From contig JBLDXI010000015.1 in the NCBI GenBank assembly GCA_047495785.1, forward strand, positions 1,054,001-1,118,000: DNA of 64,000 nucleotides, given 5' to 3'. The position numbers and the translations under genes were made by a program. The notes under the pieces were generated by a model. That model did not search any database. It was not told where the DNA came from and worked only from the letters and a program-made list of their open reading frames with translations. Position 1 is the stretch's first letter. Every line of letters begins with the position of its first letter. Source of the DNA: Lepidodermella squamata. Its lineage: Eukaryota > Gastrotricha. Below, piece by piece: positions 11,496 to 21,730 of this stretch.

Positions 11496-12383
11496 ATGAT
11501 GTTTCCTGTATTTTTCGCATTTTTCCTAATCGCTGGCTCAGTCGGAGCCATTCCACAAGGCTCATGCGGCTTGAATAAATACGGGACCATCGACTCTTCC
11601 ATCAAGCCATACATAGGTGGCGGGACAGCGGCTAAACCCAATGAGTACCCGTGGCAGGTTTCCCTTCAGTACACCAACCAGAATTGCAGCACTCTTCAGC
11701 AGTGCCACACGTGCGGTGGGACGATCATCAGCGATGAGTACGTCTTAAGTGCTGCTCACTGCTTAGCGTCATCCTCATCCCCTGGTATGGATGATCCTAA
11801 AAACTGGCAGATAGTCGTTGGCAAGCAAGACCTGACTGTGGTCGAGACAGGGCAGGGCGTCTACTTCGCAAGCGATATCATCGTTAACGAAAATCACAAT
11901 GTGCCTACGCCTAGAGCTAACGACATTGCTTTACTGAAGCTTTCGTCAATAATCACATTCAATGACTACGTCCAACCAGCTTGTCTGCCGTGGCCGTCAA
12001 TCGGCAGTCTGGTTGGTAAGAATGCGACTATCACTGGCTGGGGGGCCGATGACTCGACAGGCGATACTCCAGCTCTCCTGCAACAAGTCACTCTACCGAT
12101 ATTAGACAACTCGGATTGCGACTGGGGTGACATAACCGAAAGACAGATGTGCATCGGTGGTTCGTCAGCCGGTGGAAAAGGAGCTTGCCCTGGCGATTCT
12201 GGTGGGCCGATGGTCGTTGAGATCAATCAGCGAATGGTTGTTGTTGGAGCTGATTCCTACGGAGTGCTCTACCCTTGCGGAGATGTGATTTTTCCGAGTG
12301 TCTATACGCGAGTATCAGAGTACCTAGATTGGATACATGAAAAAAGCGGGGGCAGTGTTCCTATCCCGAAGAATTCGGCCTAG
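11496..12383 (+). CDS. Secreted chymotrypsin-fold serine protease (family S1), intronless
   Basis: 295 residues in one exon. The signal peptide is about residues 1-18. The catalytic triad is present: His88 (LSAAHC), Asp143 (NDIALLKL) and Ser235 (GDSGGP). The propeptide Cys24 probably pairs with the Cys in VQPACLPW, as in chymotrypsinogen. Two features are unusual. The activation bond is KPY39-IGGG, so Tyr replaces the usual Arg/Lys. The specificity-pocket residue (chymotrypsin 189) is Gly229 in KGACPGDSGGP, not Asp, and the 226 position is Ser (FPSVYTRV). Both point to chymotrypsin/elastase-like specificity and possible self-activation rather than trypsin activation. A digestive or immune extracellular protease is likely. 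Lack of introns hints at retrocopy origin. AATAAA is at 12501. Confidence 0.93.
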   Translation: MMFPVFFAFFLIAGSVGAIPQGSCGLNKYGTIDSSIKPYIGGGTAAKPNEYPWQVSLQYTNQNCSTLQQCHTCGGTIISDEYVLSAAHCLASSSSPGMDDPKNWQIVVGKQDLTVVETGQGVYFASDIIVNENHNVPTPRANDIALLKLSSIITFNDYVQPACLPWPSIGSLVGKNATITGWGADDSTGDTPALLQQVTLPILDNSDCDWGDITERQMCIGGSSAGGKGACPGDSGGPMVVEINQRMVVVGADSYGVLYPCGDVIFPSVYTRVSEYLDWIHEKSGGSVPIPKNSA

Positions 12384-15300
12384 AGCCATGGCCTGGCGAT
12401 TTCTTGCGTTTGCCGCGGCATTTCTAATCCTCTGATTGACGTATCAACAACCTTAATGAAATGTATGAATGATTTATGATGATTATATAATATGATTTGA
12501 AATAAAAACTGGGCAAGGTAACATATTTTCTTCGCTGATGCTGTTTTGAGGTTTCCATTTATGCAGGTTTCCATAAGTTCAAATGAATATATCAGCAGTG
12601 GGGTGGTGGGGTCGTTTGGATGAACAGGTCGTTTTCAGTCGCCAACATGGCTCTCCCACGATGGGTGCAGCGATGAATCCGAGCTTCACATATTTTAATC
12701 CGAACTTTATCCAGTGAGTAGTGAGTGAGTGTTGGCTTTGGCAAAACCTGACGAGGGCTTCGATAGTCCCATAGGTCCTGAATAACGGGTATGCATTGTG
12801 GCTGTTTGGAATGAGCCTTGAAAACAGTCTTAATGAATCGCTGTAGCTATGCAATTTTCACCAGTGTGTTGTTCCGCAGTATTTTCAACTCTGTTCTGGA
12901 TCGATCGCGAAGAATTTCAAAATAGTCGGGGAATAGTCTGGGTTTAAAGGGAGCTTGGCTTTATCATGGTTTTCTTCAATGTTGCGAGGCACGACATGAC
13001 GAACATCAAGGTTCTCCCGGATCTTTGCTCTTAGCTGTCTACTAAGGAATCGTTACATAGATAATTTGACGGCAATAACCCTCAAAGAACCCACTCCGAA
13101 ACAAGAATGCTAATCTCACTAAACTGGCGTGATGATCCAATGTCTGCTAACGTCTATTCGAATTCGTACATTCATTGTCCTATCTGACTTAGAGGCGATC
13201 GAGAGCTTTGTGAATGAGAGCACAAAACATGAAAACTTTGAAATCGATTGGCTGAATTCCAATAGGAGGATCTCAATTTTAACGAATTATCGAATCAAGC
13301 CACGCAGAGTAACAGGATCGTGATGGCGATAATTCGCATCTAATTGATAGAGGTCATCCAAGAAGCCTTAAAAACGAGGCGCCTTCGCATTGTGAAATAT
13401 CGACATTTTTTATGCTAATTCGAAATTAAAACCCTACAACAACGCTTTGCGGGGCGATTTGCCCACCATATCGAGGAGTGATCCGCATAAAACTGCCGAG
13501 AGTAAATACTATCCTGCATGGATATGAGGGGGTGATGCATCATCACAGGCGCCTGCCTAGCTGTATGTATGTAAAAAACGAGAGTGCGCCCGCCAGACTC
13601 AGGCCAGGCTTTATTACCCCGGGGTTTTTATGGACTCGTCATTATATTAGTCGGCTAGGTAAATATAAAGAGTCGCGCCCTCGTCGAATTCCGACGCCTT
13701 TTCATCGCTCGATTATTCTCACTTTTTAACTGGTTAGCCCCGCGTCATGTGAAGAGGAACAAATATATATGTATCATCATCGTAATAATAATATTAATAT
13801 TCTTAAAATCAATTTCAGCCTTTATTATTCCCGACGTGGGTGGGTTTCACGCAATTTATACCCGTTTACCGAATTCGGTTTTATTATAGGCAGCCAACTC
13901 ATCGCGGTGGCAAACCAGCCTACGCTTTTACTTTTCAGCCGAATATTTTCTAGAATTTTATAACTGTTGGGTAGTTGAAGATCAAGACATTCTATTATCT
14001 CACGAACTAATTTTTCTTCATAGTAAATGGAGACCAGGAGGATATGCATCCCAGTTATTTCGTAGAATTTCTGAAATTTGTGGTTCCTGAGCTAAATTGG
14101 AAGCTCCAGGGCTAAATGTTCTCAAATATGGGTTCTCCAGTTTCAGGTTTGATAATCCCATTTTATTATTATCATGCCGAACCCATGATTCGGGGGTACT
14201 TAAGACTCCAGAGCCGATATCGATTCCACTTATCGATTTTACAAATCAGTGATTTTTCGATATCTGTAGCTTGGGATGTCAACAGCGATCATTATCCTAT
14301 ACATTCATTACCTATTCGTAAGTTTCCAGGTAGCTAAAATATAAGTCCGAGGGCCATAATGGGAGTTATCATTAATTAGGAAAGGTTCAATTTGAGTGGC
14401 ATCACCTTCGAATTTAGCGCTCGAACCTCGCCTTAAGTGATGAAAAAAAGGAAGGAATTTTTCCATTTTCGACTCAGTTTCATATTTTTTTTCTAACAAA
14501 TGTTGCCAATTTTTCTTTCGAAATTAGGCGAATTTCAAAAACGCCTTTTTTCAATATTACATACTGATAGACTAAAATCTTCATCTTGAAAGCTCAATTG
14601 TAAATTCTTGCAAATTAGGTAAAAATTCCTCTTAAATTCTCACAATTTCCCAGAAAATAGAGAGTGCGTATCTCTAATAAAAATGCAGCTGTTTTATTAT
14701 CGAGAGCAATAAATTGTTGACACGCGAGTGACAGATTTACCATTATATTATCGCTTCCCGCACTCCAGGCGCGAAATCAATATTTGCAATAAGCGCTATA
14801 AGTTCTCTACCAGGCCCACCCGCGATACCTTACACTACACTCCACGTTAATATTTCAGTATTTAGACCAAAAGTGCCTTCCGACAATAGCTGCGAAACTT
14901 TATTTTCGGAATCTAGAATTTTGCCTAGAATTGTCAAGAAAAATTTCAACTTTTTCTCACGGTTTTACATTGGCCCGCTGCGTCACCAAATGCGATTTCC
15001 CGCAGTGAAGAGCCGAGGTCATAAATTAGTCGTTCTAGTCTGCAGCCTCCTACGGGCTAAGCTTCCTTCACAGACCGATTAACTTAGCTGAAATCATTCG
15101 ACCGTGAATAATCAGAATGCGCGTAAGAAAAATTCGCGCCTAGTCAGTTTATTTTTGAAACAAGACGCATGAGTCATCCCACCGAAATTGTCGCGCTTTT
15201 TTGTCTTTATTTATTCGTTTTAATTAAATGGCAAATATAAGTAACTAACACCTACTCTGCGGAAAAATCACAGGTGCATTATTGGACTTTTTCTCATCGC

Positions 15301-16976
15301 CATGTGCCAAAATCATGATTGATAAATGACCATCGAAAAAATTATTTATTTATTTAATTACGTGGTTATAGTGTTTAATTATTTGGTGTCATTTATTATT
15401 ATTATACCTGCGCGAGGCCACTCCGCACTGCGCCTTCCCACTCAATTTAGCGCGCCGGCGGTATTTACATTTTACCGCCCAAAGCGTGTCATCACTGACA
15501 TAATAATTTTTTTATAGCTTTTATATACAACTTTCTACATCATCATCATAGCCAGATTGAATACCCAATGGGGGGAAAAATCGGCATTTTTTCTCTCCTA
15601 AAATTTGGTCAGCGCCCACTCTTTTTTTGCCTAACGCGGACGAATGGATTAAAAAATCAGGCTTGATGATAATACACCTGTTGCGGGTTAAATTTTTAAA
15701 CCAAACGCGACGTTTTCGTTATCTCGATTGCATTCATTATTCATGGAATAGACGTCATATACACGTGCGGGCGTAACACCACCGCATGTTTTTAGGCGGG
15801 TCTCGAGCATGCCTTTATCTATAAGTCTTCACGAGATAAAAACGCGCCATTATTTTAGTCGGCCGAATAACTACTTATTTTTCTTTGTTAGTTTTCCTAA
15901 TAGAACATCATAAAAAGACGAGCTCGAGTTAATCACGTTACCACTTGTCCATATTGCGTTCGACCTATTTTGACCCCACTCGTAATATCAATCCACGCAT
16001 GACGATTCGCCCTATATTGCCTCATTTTACATTTTTCTTCTCGAAAAAAACTAATGAGCAATTAAGTGTGAATATTTACAAATTTAACTTTGTTGACCTT
16101 TATTAATAAAAAATCACGCTTCCGGCTTCCTGTCATCCATTTCGAATGCGCATTTCAGGTCAAATTAATTTCCTTTCTTTGGACGTTCGCAAGGTTTCCT
16201 GTTATAAAAATAGCAGCATTTAAAAAAACGGACCCTGATTTTTTATGAATTATTTGAAATAGAGATTTTCTGTTGATAAAATTTACTTCACCTTTTTTAC
16301 TCAATGAGATTTGAGGTTATATTAAAATAGCGCTATTATAGGGACAACTCAGAGGATGAGTGCCTCTTGAAGATGCCTCGATTTTATTAGTAGAATATTT
16401 TAGGTTATTCCGAGAGTTCTTTTGTTTTAAGATAGCTATAATTAGAAGTTCAATAAAAAAGCGTTCCAATAAAATTTGGGCCCGTTCTGGCTGACATTCC
16501 TTACCTTGCGGCGTGAATCATCTCGCCTCATCGAAATGCGAATGAAATTCTAGTAAATTTGTACGCCTCCTTACTACGCTCGCGTTTTCATTTATCTGTT
16601 GTCTTTGCGGGCAAATGCCCATCTCTAGTTTATAGTAATCATGTTAAGTGGCAGCCTGGAGGAGTAAACCACGCGGAAGGCGTAGTATAATAAGACCTTA
16701 ATAATTTTCTTAAATTATCTAGGCTGAAATTTTGAGAAAATCCCTGGATTTGCAAAAACTACTTGCTTAAAAATTTCAAATAGAAATTTTTTTTGAAATT
16801 TTTGAAATTCTTAAAATGAGTTTTTTTTAATTCTGAAAACTTTTCCCGCTAATTAAACAATTTTTCTGAATTTTCCTAAATTTTATTGAATTTTCAATAC
16901 ATTTTGTAATTTTGTTATTTTTTCGATAGATTTTACTGTGATTTATTGCAATTTTTTGCCTATACAAGTATATACA
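12384..16976. other. Long intergenic stretch, no convincing gene
   Basis: I find no exon with motif or splice support on either strand. ORFs at 12579-12854 (minus), 13129-13323 and 13478-13729 lack signals. 14205-14260 shares a block (TATCGATTTTACAAATCAGT) with 19848-19870, marking a dispersed repeat. 16730-16960 is AT-rich, ending in the upstream region of the second peptide gene. Confidence 0.4.
14088..14290 (+). repeat. Dispersed repeat, copy 1 (copy 2 near 19785-19930)
   Basis: Both places contain a GGCTCCAG/GAAGCTCCAG block, TCAAATATGG, then TATCGATTTTACAAATCAGTG followed by TTTTGC/TTTTCG and a similar A/G-rich end. The order of blocks is the same and the orientation is direct. No terminal repeats could be defined, so the class is unknown. 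Confidence 0.45.
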
Positions 16977-19487
16977 ATGAACAGCGCCAAGTCGCCGATT
17001 TTTCTCGCCGCCTTCGCCGCAGTTTTCTGCCTCGCCCTGGCCGTTGAACAGCCAGCCGCCGCCAGCGTCAAGCTCACGAACAAAAACACCGCACCGGCGG
17101 CGCAGGTCGACGACGAAATCGCAACGCTATCTCAGCAACTCGCCGAATGGTGCCGCAAATCTGGCCGCTGCTCGGTTGGCGCGAACGGTCGCCTTCAAAT
17201 GAACGATGATTCAGACAATGATGAAACCGAAACCAATAACGACTCGGAGGAGGAAGAGGCGGCCGTTAGCAAGTCGGAACCAGCCAAGCGTGGCGTCGGC
17301 GCCGTCAATGACCTGTGCAAGTTGTACCGAGTGCGGTGCAAGCGCGCCTTCACGCCCTTCGTCTCGCTGTCTAGCTATGACGAGGCGAACGACGGTAATT
17401 ATTAGGCTGACAACAAATCAATCCTCCTTTCTATAATAATAATAATAATACGAACTAGCGCAATTTACCCCTATAATTAAGCTGAATTTCACAACTATTT
17501 TTTCACTTCCCCTGAACGAAAAAAAATCTGTTCATTTCAGTTTTTATAATTTCGCAACCTTGTAATATAAAAAAAATGAAGAGCTGAATAATTTTAGTTG
17601 ATTTTTTTTTCATTGCGGAGAAAATTCCATTTGTAATTGTACAAAAAATTTCATACCTAATTTATTTTTAATTTTTTTTCATGATGAAAAAACAATTGTT
17701 GTTTCGATGTTGTCTTTGTTGACGATTATTGAAAATAAAGCTAGAATATTTATTGCTTTTTTAAAAAAACGTATCGCTCATTTGACCGAACTGAACAACG
17801 GAGAGCGTGATAAACTGAGCTCGGCCGGTATTTTCAACTGCTGATTTCAAGTTTTGAATTATCTTCTATTTTGTATTCAGAATTCTTGTTCGAAAATGAG
17901 ACCACATTTTATGCAAACATTCAGTCGGGAAATTTCCTAAAATAACCGAACAAAGCTTTCATTTTGTTCACAGCTCGATCATCAAGCTTAAGATCCAGCT
18001 CATCTTGCGATTTTTCTCTTATTTTCGCCCTAAATTTATACAATTTTTACAGCTTTTGAAAAATCCGTGAAAAATTCAAAGAATTAAGTTTGCTTTGAAA
18101 GTTTAAGTCGGACGAGTTCGATGGTAAACAGAGACGCGTAGTGCGTGGTGGCCTTTGTCGTGGGTGACCTTTTTTGTGGGCGACCTTTGAAACTTGTCTA
18201 AAAAGCGTCTACGGTTAAAACGTTAATGAATTTTTAACGCGCTTATATTTAGCACCCAAATCTCGAGTTTGCCCCACTGTGAGCTGATGATGCACCCTTT
18301 TAGACCGATAAATCGACCTGTTTTCTACCTTTTCGCAGACAATATCGAACGCGATTAAAGACAATTCATAGAGAACGGCGATTGATTCGAAAACTTTAAC
18401 CGAAAAAATACCACATCGCGGGGTAATTTCTGACAGTCGCAATTAATATAGGGGTCTTACTTTTAGCGGAACCAAATTTGACTGTATCGGAACCAAAAAT
18501 GCCTGTTAGCGGAACCAAATTTTTGAATTTTCAATCAGCCTAAAGCCACTTTTTGAAGCTTTCAATCTTGTCATGATTTATCAGCATTATTTGAGATAAA
18601 TCATCATTAAATTCAGCGTAAAATTCTGTAAAAGACGCATTCTTCAATTTAGAATTCATGCATTGCCTTAATTTCGTAGAAATATTCAAAAAGCGGCCTT
18701 TTGCTTACCTAAAATTAGGTTCCGCAACAGGCAAATTTGGTTCCGCCAAAAGATATTCTGTTAATAAATCTATGATATTTCTGCAAATATTTGCGATTTT
18801 ACGAATTCCACCTGATTTTTGGCGATAAAAACATTTTTGCATAAAATTGAGAATTAGCGAGTAATTTCCGACGCTCATTTGCATAAGAAATGGCATTTCG
18901 GGTTTTTTATCGACCCATGGGTCTAATTCCGGAGAAAATAATTATTATTTTATTGAGAATAAGAACAAAAAATTGGGCGATTTCCATCTGACATTCAGGT
19001 TAATGCCCTGAATCGTCATTTTTCTCCTCAATATAAAAATTCGATTTTTTTCATAATTTTCCGTAATTTTTCAAATATAGGCGATGACTCAGCTGAACTG
19101 ACGAAACGATCTGCCAGCTCAATTGGGGACATGTGCAAGCTGTACGGCATTCGATGCCGCCGCGAGGATGGCGACGGCAAAACCCTGGACGAAGCCGAAA
19201 ATTCAAAGACGGACGAGGACAAAATCTACTGGGAAAGCGTTCGCAACTTCCTGAAACTGTGCCACCGTTACAAAGAGTGCGACTTTAGCCGCTACGTAGC
19301 CACTGTTGCGTCCCGAGTTCGCGACATTCTAACGCGTGAAATTAACAGCCAGCTATCGGACTGCGCCAAGTCGGGCCTGTGCCGGGTGAAACAGCCGCGG
19401 GAGTTGATGCTCGAATCGGACGCTGAGATGAACAAGCCGCGTGAGCTTATGGTCGAGCCGAAAGCCGAGCAGCCAGTGATTGAATAA
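16977..19487 (+). CDS. Secreted peptide precursor with two C-x6-C peptides (peptide gene 2)
   Basis: Exon 1 is 16977-17394 and exon 2 is 19081-19487. The donor ACG|GTAATT and acceptor ATATAG join in phase 1, exactly the phase of peptide gene 1, to give 274 residues. A signal peptide occupies about 1-24. Exon 1 has EWCRKSGRC (C-x5-C), an acidic spacer, then KR, GVGAVNDLCKLYRVRC, KR. Exon 2 has KR, SASSIGDMCKLYGIRC, RR, then KLCHRYKECDF and SDCAKSGLC (C-x5-C). Each C-x6-C peptide is 16 residues between dibasic sites. Exon 2 matches the C-terminal part of peptide gene 1, supporting one precursor with duplicated modules. If the 1.69 kb intron is kept, an in-frame TAG at 17403-17405 ends a 142-residue form, and an AATAAA at 17734 could terminate it, so two isoforms are possible. 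Alternatively exon 2 belongs to a separate gene whose signal exon I cannot find. Confidence 0.68.
17406..19080. other. Long intron of peptide gene 2
   Basis: AT-rich, with a short AAT microsatellite at 17434-17450. 18460-18530 repeats GCGGAACCAAATTT-like phrases (copies near 18468, 18487, 18503), and their complement recurs at 18717-18750. No coding sequence is seen. Confidence 0.45.
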
Positions 19488-21730
19488 TTTTAACGATTTT
19501 ACATTTATTATTCTCTACAATTGAAACGCATTTTTATTTTTTACCTGATTTCGGCTGCGATGTAACGGATTAGAGATATTCCTATATTATATGAACAATT
19601 GTGGCCATTCATTGAGGAACGGTGCTCTGTACAAATTAAACGACACATGTTTTTTTAGTAAAATTCAACTGCAACTTGTGCAACCTCCATCCAGCAATCA
19701 TCATTCAGCCTTGAAATTAATTTAGAAAGCGTCAATAATTTTTTCAGTAAAAAGGTCACCCAAAATGTAGGGCCCAATCACTTAACGTGAGGCTCCAGAA
19801 CTACATTTGTCAAATATGGCTTTTTCGAGATAATTATCGATTCTCGATATCGATTTTACAAATCAGTGATTTTGCTGACGTCAGCAGTCTTGGAAGCGAA
19901 AACATTGACAACTGCTTTAATAAAGGTACCACGTGGCCTCAATAAAAGCTTCACTGTCATCAAAAGTCGAATTTAAGCTGGCTTGTTGACGCTTTGATGA
20001 TCTTTAAGGTGACAGGTGACAGGTGACAAGATTTTCCATGTGACACGGCGGAAACAAAGTGTTTGACTTGCCTAACTAACATCATAACAATAAGCTTGAA
20101 TTCATCGTTTCCAACTCCTCAAACGAAATTCCTATTCACCGAAATAGGAATAGGTCGGAATTGCGATAAAAGTTGTGAAATTTGTCATGATAAGTATATG
20201 CTCGAATTCAGCGCTTGCAGCCTTAGTTTCAGCGGCGCAAACATTCAGGAATGTCTCCTGCTGAATTTCAACCTTCTGAAACCTTCATATATATTTTAGA
20301 AAAATTCATGTATTGATCACAAATTGATGACGTGGCCGAGTTCGGCTCAAGGTCACCCTCAGGTCTTTATTTCGGGAATGCTAGAAAGCCCATTTCGGCT
20401 GCGAATTCCAATCCAATGAGGTCGATATAGTGCTATACAGTAAAACCTGTTATCTCGAACACTGTGAAGGTCGAAAATCTGTCATGTCGAACACTTTTCG
20501 TAGAACCGTCTATAGTTCACATAAGCTAAATTTCTCTCTGTATGTCGAAACTCTCTGTATGTCGAATGCATTTTCCGGAACCGTTGCCCTTCGAGATAAC
20601 AGGTTTCACTGTATTTAGAACCCTGGAATTGTGTACTTGAGTATGAGAGTTTGTTAACTTTTTTTTAATTTGCAGGAGTGCTTTTTATTTACACTACTTT
20701 ATGTGAACGCTCACCTTATCATTATATAGGCGCATAATTTTATCATTTTTTTATTTGCACCAAAGCCGCGGTCATCTGTCACAAACATATACACTCTCTC
20801 TATATATTCCCAGTGAAATCGATAATTTTTATTAATAAATTTCCTCATGTGACCAGAAATTGATCACATGTCAGTACATCCTCGATATCCCCAAGTGCTG
20901 CGATAAAAATTGCATATAAGTTACATTTTCCTTCAATCAAGTATACAATTAATTAAAATAGTTCTCCGCGCGGAAAAGTAAACTTTTGTTTTCGCTTCAA
21001 TTCACATGAAAAACAATTGATTTTCCACAGGTATTGTTTGCTACTTTCAGAAAAAAATAACAGATTTTTCAGATTTTTTCAGCGAAAAATATTCACGGTA
21101 CCTGACCAAGCATATCGCATATGCTTATTATCTCAAGATTGTATTCTGCAAGTCCAAGGCAAAAATATGTGATTAAAAAAAATCTTATAGTGTTACCAGA
21201 GCAGCGGCGATCTGACGGTTAGATATCATCATTTTAAGGCGCATGCCGTCGGCTGCTGGCCACAAAATAATCCATAATAGAATAGTGCGTACGTACTCGG
21301 CATTGAATCGCCCCTCATCCGTGCGTGTACCCGAAAAAACAGGCGCACACATACGAGGCGATAAGCAATATTATTATATATCGCTATAAAAATGTAAAGA
21401 ATTTTCTGACCTTCGATAAATGAATGTAGGATCAAAAGTAATTCTCCAGAATTCACCTTAAAATATTTTCTTTAATTTCCTACTAGAAATCCCAATTTTT
21501 CAAGGAATTTTGAAAATTTTATAAACCCCATTTCTTACTTGTCAATATTATTTATAATGCATTTTTTATTCCTTAAGAAGAAAGCACCTAAAATCATATA
21601 AAATATATACTTATGCCGGAAATCAGGAAAATATGTTTCGCAGGCTACTTTATTTCCGAGTTTCACACCGACTGCTCTTTTACATGGTTGTTAATATTTC
21701 TAAGAAATATAGCTAGAATTTTTGTTAATA
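19488..21730. other. Intergenic with a MITE and dispersed repeat copy
   Basis: Holds the second copy of the 14 kb dispersed repeat (19785-19930), short GTGACAGGTGACAG repeats near 20010, and the pogo/Tc1-type MITE at 20438-20611. The remaining sequence, including the immediate upstream region of the first receptor gene, shows nothing I can name. Confidence 0.45.
20438..20611. mobile_element. Pogo/Tc1-type MITE, 174 bp, TA target duplication
   Basis: The left end reads CAGTAAAACCTGTTATCTCG and the right end, reverse-complemented, CAGTGAAACCTGTTATCTCG: one mismatch in 20. TA dinucleotides flank both ends (20436-20437 and 20612-20613). The interior is non-coding. CAGT-starting inverted repeats with TA duplication are typical of pogo/Tigger and related Tc1-mariner derivatives. 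It would be moved by a transposase encoded elsewhere. Confidence 0.8.

Noticed and set aside
12579-12854. 91-residue minus-strand ORF after the protease
   Set aside because: No motif, no splice sites and no hydrophobic signal; likely chance.
19131-19487. A separate third peptide gene
   Set aside because: No signal-peptide exon is found upstream, whereas joining to 17394 keeps phase and matches gene 1; kept only as an alternative.
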